The notes: generated by a model from the sequence alone, not told the origin. DNA of 64,000 bases from Phenylobacterium haematophilum (GCF_014196295.1 NZ_JACIDK010000005.1:186001-250000); one strand, 5' to 3'. Positions 40,383-49,960 are shown, numbered from the stretch's first letter. Program-made: numbers and translations.

Positions 40383-40877
40383 ATGAACCGCGTCGTTGCT
40401 TCCGCCCTCATCGCCGCCGGGGCACTGACCCTGGCCGGCTGCGGGTTCACGCCGCTCTACGGCGACCCAGCAGTGACGGCGCAGCTGCATTCGGTGCAGG
40501 TGACCACCCCGCCCGGCCGCACCGGACAGCTGATTCGCGAGCACCTGGACGACGCCCTGGCCAACGCCAAGGGAACGCCGAAGTACCGGATGGATCTGGC
40601 GCTGTCGGAGACTCGCTACCCGCGTGGCCTGCGGGTCGACAACGTCGCCACCCGCTACGAGTATGTGCTGACCGCGCGCTACACCTTGGTGGCGTCGTCC
40701 ACCGGCGCCCAGGTGAAGACCGGCTCGACCCGCGCCCAGGTCACCTACGACAGCGCCGACCAGCCCTACGCCTCGATCACCGCCCAGCAGGACGCCCAGG
40801 ACCGCGCCGCCGCCGAGTGCGCGCGGCTGATCCAGCTCGAGCTCGCCGCCTGGCTGGCGACGCAGGGAAAATCGTAA
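40383..40877 (+). CDS. lptE: LPS-assembly lipoprotein LptE
   Basis: Plug protein of the LptD outer-membrane translocon. The 164-aa precursor has a signal peptide with lipobox LTLAGC (Cys at about residue 20), immediately followed by GFTPLYGDPAVTAQLHSV, the characteristic LptE start, and a beta-alpha domain with the YEYVLTARYTLVASSTGAQV segment. The leuS-lptE-holA order is the typical alphaproteobacterial one. The ATG at 40383 is chosen over a GTG overlapping the leuS stop because the latter adds only three residues. Confidence 0.88.
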   Translation: MNRVVASALIAAGALTLAGCGFTPLYGDPAVTAQLHSVQVTTPPGRTGQLIREHLDDALANAKGTPKYRMDLALSETRYPRGLRVDNVATRYEYVLTARYTLVASSTGAQVKTGSTRAQVTYDSADQPYASITAQQDAQDRAAAECARLIQLELAAWLATQGKS

Positions 40878-40890
40878 GGACTTCAAGGCC

Positions 40891-41943
40891 GTGATCCTAT
40901 CCAAGCGGCCTGACATCGAGCGGTTTCTGGCCCGGCCGGAACCGCCGATCCGGGTCGCCGTGATCTATGGCCGCGACACCGGCGTGGTCCGCGACCGCGG
41001 GCTGCAGCTGGCCCGCAAGCTCGTTCCCAACCTCGACGACCCGTTCGACGTCGCCCTGCTGACTGACGGCGACCTCGACTCCGACGGCGCCCGACTGGAA
41101 GGCGAGCTGGCGGCGCAATCGCTGATGGGCGGGCGGCGACTTGTGCGCCTGCGCTTCGCCACTGAGAAGGCCGCCCTGGACAAGCAGGTGGCCGAGACCC
41201 TCGTCGCCCACGCTGAGGGCAAGCTGAACCCCGACGCCTTCTTCATCGTTGAGGCGGGCGCCCTCGGCCGCGACTCCGCCCTGCGCAAGGCCGCCGAGAA
41301 GGCCGCCGACGCCGTCGTCATCCCCTGCTACGAAGACGAGCCCGGCGACGTCGCGCGGCTCGTGCGCGAGCTGCTGTCGCAGGACGGCGTCGGGCTGGAC
41401 GCCCAGGCCCTGCAGCTGTTCGTCGGACGCCTGCCCAAGGAGCGTGGCGTCGCCCGCCAGGAGATCGAGCGGCTGGCCTTGTACCTGGAGCCGGGCAGCG
41501 GACGCACGGCCTCCCCGCGCGATCTGGACGACTTCCTGGGCGTAGAGCCGGAGGCATCTCTCTCCGATGCCGCGGCCGACGCGTTCGGCGGCAAACTGGC
41601 CGAGGCCCAGGCGGGCCTGCGCCGCGCCGCCGCCGAGGGCGAGGCCGGCGCCGCCGCGATCCGCGCGATCAGCATGTACCTTGGCCGGATGCGCCGAACC
41701 CTGACCCTGGCCAAGAACGGCGCCGGCCTGCAAGAGGCGGCCAAGGCGTCCGGCGTGTTCTGGAAACAGGAGCGCGAGTTCTTGCGTCAGGCGCGCAGCT
41801 GGTCGCTGGCCGAACTCGACAAGCTGCAGCCCGAGGTGCTCGCCGCCGACAAGGCGGTGAAGACCGCCGGCTCGCCGGACAGCCTGATCGCCGAGCGCCT
41901 GGCCCTGACCATCGCTGGTCGGGCGAGACGTCTGGGGCTCTAG
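40891..41943 (+). CDS. holA: DNA polymerase III delta subunit
   Basis: Clamp-loader delta subunit that opens the beta clamp. The 350-aa protein carries the DNA_pol3_delta segments IRVAVIYGRDTGVVRDRG and PDAFFIVEAGALGRDSALRK, the LLSQDGVGLDAQALQLFVGR region, and the C-terminal helical domain with LAEAQAGLRRAAAEGEAG. It has no nucleotide-binding P-loop, as expected for delta. The GTG at 40891 is 13 bases after lptE. Convergent with parB across 131 bases. Confidence 0.9.
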   Translation: MILSKRPDIERFLARPEPPIRVAVIYGRDTGVVRDRGLQLARKLVPNLDDPFDVALLTDGDLDSDGARLEGELAAQSLMGGRRLVRLRFATEKAALDKQVAETLVAHAEGKLNPDAFFIVEAGALGRDSALRKAAEKAADAVVIPCYEDEPGDVARLVRELLSQDGVGLDAQALQLFVGRLPKERGVARQEIERLALYLEPGSGRTASPRDLDDFLGVEPEASLSDAAADAFGGKLAEAQAGLRRAAAEGEAGAAAIRAISMYLGRMRRTLTLAKNGAGLQEAAKASGVFWKQEREFLRQARSWSLAELDKLQPEVLAADKAVKTAGSPDSLIAERLALTIAGRARRLGL

Positions 41944-41949
41944 ACGGCG

Positions 41950-42070
41950 CTAAAAGTCCAATTTTGAAATCGGCGCTGTGGCGCAGGGAGCGCTCTCGCG
42001 CCGTACTCCTGGACGCCCGCTTAGCGAGAACGCGAATTCCGATGTCCAGCTCTTTAAAATCAAGGACTTA
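41950..42070. repeat. Imperfect inverted repeats in the holA-parB gap
   Basis: TAAAAGTCCAATTTTGAAAT (41951-41970) recurs in imperfect inverted form at the other end (CTTTAAAATCAAGGACTTAG, 42051-42070), with two GCGC-rich inner inverted repeats between. On either strand this could fold and act as a bidirectional end for the convergent holA and parB transcripts. Confidence 0.4.
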
Positions 42071-42074
42071 GAGA

Positions 42075-42962
42075 TCAGCCGCGCGTGGTCAGCTTGCGGC
42101 AGAGCTCGTCGAGCTGTTCAAGCGTCGCGTACTTGATGCGCAGCTCGCCGACGCCTCCTTTATCGAGCACCTCGACGTCGAGACCGAGCGCATCGGAGAG
42201 GTCGACCTCAAGCGCCTGAGTGTCGGTGTCCTTGGCAGGCTTGCGCGAGGCCGACTTCGGTCGGCCCGCCTTCGGCGCGCCGCCGCGGGCCAGGGCCTCG
42301 GCTTCACGGACCGAGAGACCGCCGGCGATGATCTTCTCCGCCAGGGCGACCGGATCGTCGGCGGTGAGGATCGCCCGCGCGTGGCCGGCCGACAGCTTGC
42401 TCTCGAGCACATAGTTGCGGACCGGCTCGGGCAGGTTCATCAGCCGCAGGGTGTTGGCCACGTGACTGCGGCTCTTGCCGATGCTCTCGGCCACCTGTTC
42501 CTGGGTGCGGCCGAACTTCTCGATCAGCTGCTGGTAGGCCGCGCCCTCTTCGATCGGATTGAGGTTGGCGCGCTGGACGTTCTCGATGACGCCGATCTCG
42601 AGCACCTGGACGTCGTCCAGCTCGCGGACGAGCACCGGCATAACCCGCAAGCCGGCTTTCTGGCTGGCGCGCCAGCGGCGCTCGCCGGCAACGATCTCCC
42701 ACTCGCCGGGCAGGCCCGGCGCCGGCCGCACCAGGATTGGCTGCAGCACGCCCTTCTCGCGGATCGAGCCGGCCAGCTCATCGACCTCCGCCTCCGTGAA
42801 CACCCAACGCGGCTGGTGGACGTTGCGATGGATCAGCTCAATCGGGATCTCCCGGACGCCGGCGACCTCGTCGACCGGCGCGCCGGCCACGACCTTGGCC
42901 TCGTCCACATCGCCCAGCAGGGCCGACAGGCCGCGGCCCAATCCACGCTTCTCGACCATCAT
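42075..42962 (-). CDS. parB: Chromosome partition CTPase ParB
   Basis: Centromere-binding protein that loads on parS and spreads as a CTP-dependent clamp. The 295-aa protein has an N-terminal ParA-contact segment (KRGLGRGLSALLGDV), the CTPase/arginine-rich motif EIVAGERRWRASQKAG (about residues 90-105), the HTH EEFVQVAESIGKSRSHVANT-like region (about 135-160) and a C-terminal dimer domain ending LDELCRKLTTRG. Start ATG at 42962, with a second ATG one codon on. It is 6 bases after parA in the same unit. Four good parS sites lie 2-7 kb upstream. Confidence 0.97.
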   Translation of the reverse strand: MMVEKRGLGRGLSALLGDVDEAKVVAGAPVDEVAGVREIPIELIHRNVHQPRWVFTEAEVDELAGSIREKGVLQPILVRPAPGLPGEWEIVAGERRWRASQKAGLRVMPVLVRELDDVQVLEIGVIENVQRANLNPIEEGAAYQQLIEKFGRTQEQVAESIGKSRSHVANTLRLMNLPEPVRNYVLESKLSAGHARAILTADDPVALAEKIIAGGLSVREAEALARGGAPKAGRPKSASRKPAKDTDTQALEVDLSDALGLDVEVLDKGGVGELRIKYATLEQLDELCRKLTTRG

Positions 42963-42968
42963 GTCCCC

Positions 42969-43784
42969 CTAGGCCGCCGCCTGAGCGCGGCGATTGCGCT
43001 CACGCAGCACCACTTCACGCGCCAATTTCAGATAGGCCTGCGAGCCTGAGCACTTCAGATCGTAGACCAGCACCGGCTTGCCGTAGCTGGGGGCCTCCGA
43101 GACTCGCACGTTGCGCGGGATCACCGTGTTGTAGACCGTCTCGCCGAAATGGCCGCGGACGTCGCGGGCCACCTGTTCCGACAGGCTGTTGCGGCGATCG
43201 TACATGGTCAGAACCACGCCCTGGATCTCCAGGTTCGGGTTCAGGCTGCCGCGCACCAGGTCGACCGTCCGGATCAGCTGAGTGAGGCCTTCCAGGGCGA
43301 AGAACTCGCATTGCAGCGGCACCAGCACCGCGTCCGACGCCGCCATGGCGTTGACCGTCAGCAGGTTCAGCGACGGCGGGCAATCGATCAGGACGTAGGT
43401 ATATTCGCCCTCCGCACGGATCGGCTCCAGGGCGTCGCGGAGCTTGAACGAGCGGCGGGCCTGCTGGCCCAGCTCCAGTTCGACACCTGAGAGGTCGGGA
43501 TCGGCGGCCACCAGGTCGAGGCCCGGCAGCACGGTGTTGACCACCGCCGAGGAGATCGGCGCTTCGCCCATCAGAACGTCGTAGAGCGTGACCTTGCGCT
43601 GGGCGCGGCCGACGCCGAGGCCAGTCGAGGCGTTGCCCTGCGGATCGGAGTCGATCAGCAACACCTTTTCCCCGACGGCGGCGAGCGCGGTGCCGAGGTT
43701 GATGGCCGTGGTGGTCTTGCCCACCCCGCCCTTCTGGTTGGCGACCACCAGGACGCGCAGGCCTCGCTTAGCTTTTACGGCCAC
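42969..43784 (-). CDS. parA: Chromosome partition ATPase ParA
   Basis: A 271-aa ATPase whose DNA-bound gradient pulls ParB-parS. The deviant Walker A KGGVGKTT is at residues 18-25, and VLLIDSDPQGNASTGLGVGR is the A' motif; YVLIDCPPSLNLLTVNAMAA is Walker B. The GTG start at 43784 lies inside rsmG (17-base overlap), preceded by GAGGAGACT. Together with parB it forms the partition operon, translationally coupled with rsmG. Confidence 0.97.
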   Translation of the reverse strand: MAVKAKRGLRVLVVANQKGGVGKTTTAINLGTALAAVGEKVLLIDSDPQGNASTGLGVGRAQRKVTLYDVLMGEAPISSAVVNTVLPGLDLVAADPDLSGVELELGQQARRSFKLRDALEPIRAEGEYTYVLIDCPPSLNLLTVNAMAASDAVLVPLQCEFFALEGLTQLIRTVDLVRGSLNPNLEIQGVVLTMYDRRNSLSEQVARDVRGHFGETVYNTVIPRNVRVSEAPSYGKPVLVYDLKCSGSQAYLKLAREVVLRERNRRAQAAA

Positions 43785-44403
43785 GGCCGAGTCTCCTCAC
43801 ACGCACGATCCGGCCTCTGGCGTCGCTGAGGCTTGGCGACACGTCCGCCTCGAAATCCCAGGTCTTCGCCGCGTCTTCGAGTTCGGACGCAACCTCCTGC
43901 CCTTTTAGGAACAGCGCCTGCGCGCCTCGCTTGAAGTAGGGCTGGGCATACCCCAGCAGCCGGGACAGGGGCGCGCAAGCCCGGGCCGTGACGATATCCA
44001 CAGTCAGCGACAAGTCTTCCGCACGTGAATTGTGAACGGTCGCCGGCAACTGCAATCCGCTCACCACTTCGTTCAGGAAGCGACAGCGTTTGGTGAGGCT
44101 GTCGACCAGGTGCACGTGGAACCCGGGCCGGTCCTTCTGCATGATCGCCAACACGATGCCGGGAAGCCCCACGCCGGTTCCGAGATCGGCCCAGGTCAGC
44201 GCGTCGGGCGCCAGCGGCAGGATCTGAGCCGAATCCCAGGCGTGCCGCGACCAGAACGTGTCGAGCGTCGCCGGCCCGATCAGGTTCATCTTCTCGTTCC
44301 ACTCGGCCAGGTATGACCGGTAGCGCTCGAGGTCGGCGATGGCCTGGGGGCCGGCGTTGGTCGCGGCGGCGAAGCTCGCCGCGTCGGTCACATCCACGGT
44401 CAT
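43768..44403 (-). CDS. rsmG: 16S rRNA m7G527 methyltransferase RsmG
   Basis: Ribosomal RNA guanine-N7 methyltransferase (formerly gidB). The 211-aa protein has the SAM-binding motif ADLGTGVGLPGIVLAIM, the WNEKMNLIGPATLDTFWSRH start of the fold and ITARACAPLSRLLGYAQPYF-like substrate segments. I start at the ATG 44403, four bases after the mnmG stop; the track-length start further upstream would enter mnmG. The gene is part of the mnmG-rsmG-parA-parB cluster. Confidence 0.94.
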   Translation of the reverse strand: MTVDVTDAASFAAATNAGPQAIADLERYRSYLAEWNEKMNLIGPATLDTFWSRHAWDSAQILPLAPDALTWADLGTGVGLPGIVLAIMQKDRPGFHVHLVDSLTKRCRFLNEVVSGLQLPATVHNSRAEDLSLTVDIVTARACAPLSRLLGYAQPYFKRGAQALFLKGQEVASELEDAAKTWDFEADVSPSLSDARGRIVRVRRLGRGRKS

Positions 44404-44407
44404 GCGA

Positions 44408-46270
44408 TCAGGCGGCGCGACGGCGAACATGGGCCAGCAGGGCGGTCAGCGCGCCGGGCGTCACGCCCTCGATCCGCGCGGCCTGGCCGAGAGTCAGCGG
44501 GCGGACGGTCGTGAGCTTTTCGCGGACCTCGTTGGAAAGGCCGCCGACGCCGGCGTAGTCGAGATCTGCCGGCAGCCGCAGGTTCTCATCCCGACGAAAG
44601 GCCGCGGCGTCAGCGGCTTGCCGATCGAGGTAGCCGGCATAGGCGGCGTCGATCTCGAGCTGCTCGCGGCAATCGGCAGACCACGCGCCCGCCTCGGGGA
44701 AGATGCGGGCGAGGTCGTCGAAGCTGATCGTCGGGTAGGCCAGCAGCTGCACGAAGTCGCGGACCACGCCATCGGACTTCACCGGCAGGCCGGCCTTCTG
44801 GGCCATGTTCGGAGACAGGGTCAACCGCCCTGCCCGCTCGCGCGCGTGGGCCAACTCGGCGGCCTTGGCCCGGTAGGACGTTTCACGTGAAACACCGACC
44901 ACGCCCAAGGCCATACCGCGTTCGGTCAGACGCTGGTCGGCGTTGTCGGCCCGGAGGGTCAGGCGGAATTCCGCCCGGCTCGTGAACATCCGATAGGGCT
45001 CGGTGACGCCGCGCGTCGTCAGGTCGTCGATAAGCACGCCGATATAGGCCTCGTCGCGACCGAAGGCGGCGGGGTCCTGCCCCGAGGCGGCGCGCGCGGC
45101 GTTGAGCCCCGCGACCAGGCCTTGGGCCCCCGCCTCCTCGTAGCCCGTCGTGCCGTTGATCTGGCCGGCGAGATATAGGCCCGGAAGCTTCTTCACCTCC
45201 AGGGTCGGATAGAGCTCCCGCGGATCGACGTAGTCGTATTCGATGGCGTAGCCGTAGCGCCGGACCTTGACGTTCTCGAGACCAGGGATCGTGCGCAGGA
45301 ACAGGTCCTGGGTCTCAGTCGAGACCGAGGTCGAGATGCCGTTCGGATAGACGGTGTCGTCGTCCAGGCCCTCGGGCTCCAGGAAGATCTGGTGGCTGTC
45401 CTTGTCGCCGAAGCGGACCACCTTGTCCTCGATCGACGGGCAATAGCGCGGCCCGCGGCCATTGATGCGGCCGCCATAAACCGCCGACTCTGTCAGCCGG
45501 TCGGCGATGATCTGGTGCGTCTGGGCGTTGGTGTAGGTCACGCCGCAGGCGATCTGCGGCACGGTGATCTTATCTGTCAGGAACGAGAACGGCACCGGCT
45601 CATCGTCCGCGGCCTGCATCTCCAGTTCGTCCCAGGCGATGGTCGAACCGTCAAGGCGCGCGGGGGTCCCGGTCTTCAGGCGGCCCATGGCCAGCCCGGA
45701 GGCGTAGAGACGGTCCGACAACCCGATCGCTGGAGCGTCGCCCACCCGTCCCGCGGGGATGCGGGTCTCGCCCTGATGGATCAGACCCTTGAGGAAGGTC
45801 CCGGTGGTCAGAACCACCCGGCCGGCGCGGTACTCCGTCCCCGTTGCACCGACCGCACCCTGGACGACGCCGTCCACGACGATGAGGTCCTCGACCGCCT
45901 CGGCCATCACGGTGAGGTTGGGGGTCGCGGCGAGCTCGGCCTGCATAGCCTGGCGATAGAGCTTGCGGTCAATCTGGCTGCGCGGCCCGCGCACGGCGGC
46001 GCCCTTGGAGCGGTTGAGCATCCGGAACTGGATGCCGGACAGGTCGGCCATGCGCCCCATCAAGCCGTCGAGGGCGTCGATCTCGCGGACCAAGTGGCCC
46101 TTGCCGAGACCGCCGATGGCGGGATTGCAGCTCATCTCGCCGATGGTTTCGAGCTTGTGGGTCAGCAGCAGGGTGTTGGCGCCGACGCGCGCGGAAGCCG
46201 CCGCGGCTTCGCAGCCGGCATGCCCTCCCCCAATGATGATGACGTCCCAGGCGCTCAATCGAGTCTCCAC
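44408..46270 (-). CDS. mnmG: tRNA uridine 5-carboxymethylaminomethyl modification enzyme MnmG
   Basis: FAD-dependent partner of MnmE (formerly gidA) that forms cmnm5U34 in tRNA. The 620-aa protein shows the dinucleotide motif [20 protein letters not shown] (about residues 11-30), the second motif [16 protein letters not shown] and the usual C-terminal domain. The GTG start at 46270 precedes [18 protein letters not shown] consensus parS (44880-44893) lies inside the coding sequence and encodes SerArgGluThr (codons for VSRETSYR), so it is constrained by both functions. Confidence 0.96.
   Translation of the reverse strand: METRLSAWDVIIIGGGHAGCEAAAASARVGANTLLLTHKLETIGEMSCNPAIGGLGKGHLVREIDALDGLMGRMADLSGIQFRMLNRSKGAAVRGPRSQIDRKLYRQAMQAELAATPNLTVMAEAVEDLIVVDGVVQGAVGATGTEYRAGRVVLTTGTFLKGLIHQGETRIPAGRVGDAPAIGLSDRLYASGLAMGRLKTGTPARLDGSTIAWDELEMQAADDEPVPFSFLTDKITVPQIACGVTYTNAQTHQIIADRLTESAVYGGRINGRGPRYCPSIEDKVVRFGDKDSHQIFLEPEGLDDDTVYPNGISTSVSTETQDLFLRTIPGLENVKVRRYGYAIEYDYVDPRELYPTLEVKKLPGLYLAGQINGTTGYEEAGAQGLVAGLNAARAASGQDPAAFGRDEAYIGVLIDDLTTRGVTEPYRMFTSRAEFRLTLRADNADQRLTERGMALGVVGVSRETSYRAKAAELAHARERAGRLTLSPNMAQKAGLPVKSDGVVRDFVQLLAYPTISFDDLARIFPEAGAWSADCREQLEIDAAYAGYLDRQAADAAAFRRDENLRLPADLDYAGVGGLSNEVREKLTTVRPLTLGQAARIEGVTPGALTALLAHVRRRAA
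44880..44893. other. parS centromere site inside mnmG
   Basis: Perfect GTTTCACGTGAAAC palindrome, the core of the ParB-binding consensus, with A following (GTTTCACGTGAAACA). It lies in the mnmG coding region about 1.1 kb upstream of parA, at 9.7 kb from the origin. Confidence 0.9.
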
Positions 46271-46365
46271 GGAAGACGCCCCCGGAAGGCCGGGGGCGCT
46301 ATGGGCAGCTATATAGCGAACAAAGGACCCCTTTTCACCCCGGATTCCGCTGGCGGAGGCATGGG

Positions 46366-46381
46366 TGTTTCACGTGAAACA
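46366..46381. other. parS site 1 upstream of mnmG
   Basis: Exact 16-mer TGTTTCACGTGAAACA, the classical bacterial parS. It lies in the 149-base gap between mnmE and mnmG, at 8.2 kb from the origin. Confidence 0.95.
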
Positions 46382-46399
46382 ACGCGGACGAGCGGCGGC

Positions 46400-46413
46400 G
46401 TTTCACGTGAAAC
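46400..46413. other. parS site 2 upstream of mnmG
   Basis: Perfect 14-base core GTTTCACGTGAAAC, 33 bases (three helical turns) from the previous site, in the same gap. Confidence 0.93.
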
Positions 46414-46418
46414 AGAAG

Positions 46419-47753
46419 CTACTTCCCTATGCAGAAGCTGGAGAACACCCGGTCCAGCACGTCCTCGGGGTCGATCCGGCCGGTGATCCGGTCCAAGGCA
46501 CGCCCAGCAAGGCGCACATCCTCGGCCGCAAGTTCGAGATCGTCTTCCAGCAACAGGGCGCGATTGAGCCGTTCCAGCGCTTCGGAAAGCAGCTCGCGGT
46601 GACGCAGGCGCGTCGCCGTCGGGAGTTCTGCGCCGGCCAGGGCATCGACGACCCGATGCTCCAGGGCCATCAGCAGCGCGGAAATATCGTCAGGTTTCCA
46701 AGCGCTGAGCCTAATAACCTCAACATTGAGCGCCCGCGCTTCGACCAGGGCATGGCCAGTCTCGGCCCCCTGCACGAGGTCGGCCTTGTTGATCAGGCAT
46801 AGATCGTGCGGATGCAGCGTCGGCACGGTCGCCGCCGCGTCGCTGGCGCCGTCCACCACCCAGATCCGCAGGTCGGCGTCGTTGGCCCAGGCCCGCGCCC
46901 GGCGCACGCCTTCAGCCTCAATCTCGTCGCGGGTGTCGCGCAGGCCGGCGGTGTCGGCCAACAGCGCCTTGTACCCCGCAAGCCGCATCGGCACTTCGAT
47001 CACGTCGCGCGTGGTGCCCGGCGTGGCGGTGACGATCGCCGCCTCACGTCCGGCCAGTGCGTTGAGGATCGTGCTCTTGCCCGCGTTCGGCGCTCCGACC
47101 AGGGCGATGCGGAAGCCCTCGCGCACCCGCTCGCCGCGCTTCACGTCGGCGACGGCGTGTTCCAGCTCGCCGATCAACGACGCCAGTACGGGTCTGGCCC
47201 GGGCCGCGACGTCGGCCGGAACCTCCTCGTCTGGAAAGTCGACCGCGGCCTCGAACATCGCCAGGGCTTCGATCAGACCTTCGCGCCAACGGGTCTGAGC
47301 CTGGCCGAGCGCGCCGCCCAGCTGGTCGAGCGCCTGGCGCCGTTGAGCTTCGGTCTCGGCCTCGATCAAGTCGGCGACGCCCTCGGCCTGAGCCAGATCG
47401 AGCTTGCCGTTCTCGAAGGCGCGGCGCGTGAACTCTCCCGGTTCGGCCAACCGAAGCCGCAGGTCTGCCAACGCTTCCAGCAGACCGGCGACCACGGCCG
47501 GCCCCCCGTGCACGTGAAACTCCGCAGCGTCTTCGCCCGTGTAGCTGGACGGCCCCTCGAACCAAAGGACGAGGGCCTGATCGATCGCCCGCCCCTGCCC
47601 GTCACGCAGGACGCGCAACGTCGCCTCGCGCGGTCGCGGGAGCTTTCCAGCCAGCGCCTTCACCGCCGCGCCGGCGCCTGGGCCGGACAGGCGAACGACC
47701 GCGACCGCCGATCGCCCAGCGGCGGTCGCGGGCGCGAATATGGTGTCGGTCAT
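46419..47753 (-). CDS. mnmE: tRNA modification GTPase MnmE
   Basis: GTPase forming cmnm5U34 with MnmG. The 444-aa protein has an N-terminal tetrahydrofolate-binding domain ([18 protein letters not shown]), a G domain with Walker [10 protein letters not shown] (about 218-226), DTAGLRDT and a NKAD guanine-recognition motif, and the diagnostic C-terminal FCIGK. The ATG at 47753 overlaps the DUF6489 stop (ATGA). Downstream lie two parS sites and mnmG. Confidence 0.97.
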   Translation of the reverse strand: MTDTIFAPATAAGRSAVAVVRLSGPGAGAAVKALAGKLPRPREATLRVLRDGQGRAIDQALVLWFEGPSSYTGEDAAEFHVHGGPAVVAGLLEALADLRLRLAEPGEFTRRAFENGKLDLAQAEGVADLIEAETEAQRRQALDQLGGALGQAQTRWREGLIEALAMFEAAVDFPDEEVPADVAARARPVLASLIGELEHAVADVKRGERVREGFRIALVGAPNAGKSTILNALAGREAAIVTATPGTTRDVIEVPMRLAGYKALLADTAGLRDTRDEIEAEGVRRARAWANDADLRIWVVDGASDAAATVPTLHPHDLCLINKADLVQGAETGHALVEARALNVEVIRLSAWKPDDISALLMALEHRVVDALAGAELPTATRLRHRELLSEALERLNRALLLEDDLELAAEDVRLAGRALDRITGRIDPEDVLDRVFSSFCIGK

Positions 47754-48001
47754 TTGGAGCGCGAAGCGCCCATGCCGACATCAACCGCGGCGTTCATCAG
47801 GTTGCGGAACTGCTCCTGAGCCCCGACTCCGAACGCGGTCCAGTTCTTGATAAGCTCGTCCGGCGACAGCATGGCCATGTTCGCCGTCATGCGCTTCTGC
47901 ATCTCTTCGACGAGTTTGTCGTTGAGACCCGTCACGTCCGGCAGGCCCAGAAAGGCGCGCGCCTCTTGGGGCGAACAGTCGATTTCAATCGTCATCTTCA
48001 T
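47750..48001 (-). CDS. DUF6489-like small protein
   Basis: An 83-aa protein, [20 protein letters not shown] then [20 protein letters not shown], of a small conserved alphaproteobacterial family seen upstream of mnmE. Function unknown; the N-terminal strand and amphipathic helix ([14 protein letters not shown]) suggest a compact partner protein. The first ATG (48001) is used, since an upstream GTG extension does not resemble the family. Coupled to mnmE by the ATGA overlap. Confidence 0.75.
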   Translation of the reverse strand: MKMTIEIDCSPQEARAFLGLPDVTGLNDKLVEEMQKRMTANMAMLSPDELIKNWTAFGVGAQEQFRNLMNAAVDVGMGASRSK

Positions 48002-48194
48002 TCGGATAACTCTACAGCCGACGTAATGCTTGACCACATTGTTATGAGCCTAGCCCGGACAAGGGCGCCACCTCCAGCCGGCCCTTAGTCAAGTCTACTC
48101 GCAAAAGTGAGCGTGCTGTGCGCGCGGGAACCGGTATCCACATGCTGCAGCGCCGCGCATAGGCGCCGCATAACTATTCAGACGGGAGTTACCG

Positions 48195-48890
48195 ATGGGT
48201 GAGACCACCACCATCAAGACCGACGACGGCCAGTTCGCCGCCTATGTGGCGCGACCGAGCAACCCGAAGGCGCCGGCCATAGTGGTCATCCAGGAGATCT
48301 TCGGCGTGAACGCGGTGATGCGCGGCGTCTGCGATGAGCTGGCCGCGGCCGGCTTCCTGGCGGTTTGCCCGGACCTGTTCTGGCGGATCGAACCGGGCAT
48401 CGACATCACCGACCAGTCCGAGGCCGAGTGGAAGAAGGCCTTCGAGCTTTACAACGCATTCGACATCGACGCCGGCGTCAAGGACATCGCCGCGACCATC
48501 GACCACGTACGGGCGCTACCCGAGGTCAACGGCAAGGTCGGCGCGGTCGGCTTCTGCTTGGGCGGCCTGCTGGCTTATCTGACCGCGACCCGCACGGATG
48601 CGGACGCCTCGGTCGCCTATTACGGCGTCGGCATCGAGAAACATCTCGTCGAGAGCGAGAAGCAGGCCCATCCGCTGCTGATGCACATCGCCGAGGAAGA
48701 TCAGTTCGTGCCGAAGGAAGCCCAGGCGCTGATCCTCGCGCAGCTGAAGAACCACCCGCAGGTCGAGATCTTCACCTATCCCGGCCGTGACCACGCCTTC
48801 GCCCGCCAGGGCGGCGAGCACTACGACGCCGCCGACGCCAAACTGGCCAGCGGCCGCACCCTCGCCTTCTTCCAGCAGCACCTCGCCTAA
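48195..48890 (+). CDS. Dienelactone hydrolase-family protein
   Basis: A 231-aa alpha/beta hydrolase. The nucleophile is Cys in VGFCLGGLLAYL (about residues 120-131) as in true dienelactone hydrolases; the acid is in IAEEDQFVPKEA and the His in PGRDHAFARQGG. The N-terminal AIVVIQEIFGVNAVMRGVCD is a family hallmark. Substrate unknown. The ATG has GGGAG 8 bases upstream. It is followed 9 bases later by a quinone oxidoreductase. Confidence 0.9.
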   Translation: MGETTTIKTDDGQFAAYVARPSNPKAPAIVVIQEIFGVNAVMRGVCDELAAAGFLAVCPDLFWRIEPGIDITDQSEAEWKKAFELYNAFDIDAGVKDIAATIDHVRALPEVNGKVGAVGFCLGGLLAYLTATRTDADASVAYYGVGIEKHLVESEKQAHPLLMHIAEEDQFVPKEAQALILAQLKNHPQVEIFTYPGRDHAFARQGGEHYDAADAKLASGRTLAFFQQHLA

Positions 48891-48899
48891 GGTCCGGCC

Positions 48900-49871
48900 A
48901 TGAAAGCCATCCAGTTTGAAACCACCGGCGGCCCCGAGGTCCTGGGCGTCGTCGAAATCCCCGCGCCCATCGCCGGACCGGGTCAGGTCCTGGTCAGGCA
49001 GCAGGCGATCGGCATCAACTTCATCGACACCTACCATCGCTCGGGCCTCTATCCGGTGAAGCTGCCGTCGCGGCTCGGGATGGAAGGCGCCGGGGTCGTG
49101 GAAGCGGTCGGCGACGGCGTGACCCGCTTCAAGGCCGGCGACCTGATCGCCTACGCCTCAGGACCGCTCGGCGCCTACGCCGAGTATCATGCGGTCGCTG
49201 CTGATCGGGCCGTCGCTTTGCCGGCCGGGGTCAGCGCCCAGGTCGGGGCCGCGGCGATGCTGAAAGGCATGACCGCCGAGTTCCTGATCCGCCGCTGCTA
49301 TCCGGTGAAGGCGGGCGAGACGATCCTGGTCCACGCCGCGGCCGGGGGCGTCGGCTCGATCCTCGTCCAGTGGGCCAAGCACATCGGCGCCACGGTGATC
49401 GCCACCGCCGGCTCGGCGGAGAAGGCGGAGCGCGCGACGTCTCTCGGCGCCGACCATGTCATCCTCTATCGCGACGAGGACGTGGCCGCGCAGGTGCGTG
49501 AGATCACCGGCGGCGCCGGCGTGCCGGTCGCGTATGACTCCGTCGGCGCGGCGACCTTCGAGGGCACGCTCAAGAGTCTGGCGCGGCGCGGATTGTTCGT
49601 CAGCTTCGGCAATGCTTCGGGCCCGGTTCCGCCGTTCGCGCCGGCACGGCTGCAGCAGTCCGGCTCGCTGTTCTTCACCCGGCCGACCATGGGCGACTAC
49701 CTGGCGACCACGGCCGAGCTGGACGAGAGCGCGGCGGCCCTGTTCGGGGTCATCGCCTCGGGCGCGGTGAAGATCGACATCGGCCAGACTTTCAAGTTGG
49801 AAGAGGCGCAGCGCGCGCATCAGGCCTTGGAAGGCCGCGAGACGGTCGGGGCGAGTTTGCTGATCCCGTAG
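48900..49871 (+). CDS. NADPH:quinone oxidoreductase (zeta-crystallin type)
   Basis: A 323-aa zinc-independent medium-chain reductase. GroES-like domain with RLGMEGAGVVEAVGDGVTRF, NADPH-binding motif ILVHAAAGGVGSILVQWAKH (about residues 145-164), and PTMGDYLATTAELDE near the C-terminus. It lies in one unit with the dienelactone hydrolase. Gene name qor is likely but not assigned. Confidence 0.9.
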   Translation: MKAIQFETTGGPEVLGVVEIPAPIAGPGQVLVRQQAIGINFIDTYHRSGLYPVKLPSRLGMEGAGVVEAVGDGVTRFKAGDLIAYASGPLGAYAEYHAVAADRAVALPAGVSAQVGAAAMLKGMTAEFLIRRCYPVKAGETILVHAAAGGVGSILVQWAKHIGATVIATAGSAEKAERATSLGADHVILYRDEDVAAQVREITGGAGVPVAYDSVGAATFEGTLKSLARRGLFVSFGNASGPVPPFAPARLQQSGSLFFTRPTMGDYLATTAELDESAAALFGVIASGAVKIDIGQTFKLEEAQRAHQALEGRETVGASLLIP

Positions 49872-49930
49872 GCTCGAGTTCCTCCCCTTCCGGGGGACAG
49901 TTGGTAGCTTCTCGCCCGGACACGCCGAGC

Positions 49931-49944
49931 GTTCCACGTGAAAC
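49931..49944. other. parS site between qor-like gene and rho
   Basis: GTTCCACGTGAAAC with A following; the fourth base is C rather than T, which fits the general TGTTNCACGTGAAACA consensus. It lies 4.7 kb from the origin, nearest of the four sites. Confidence 0.8.
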
Positions 49945-49960
49945 ACGATTAGAGTCATAG

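Noticed and set aside
41950-42070. Possible small gene in the holA-parB gap
   Set aside because: No open frame with a ribosome site; the region is better explained by inverted repeats ending the convergent transcripts.
44020-44033. CGCACGTGAATT-type palindrome in rsmG as parS
   Set aside because: Only CACGTGAA matches; too many mismatches in both arms.
47507-47520. CGTGCACGTGAAAC in mnmE as a fifth parS
   Set aside because: Three mismatches from the 14-base core, including in the left arm; a ParB site here would be weak, so it is not listed.
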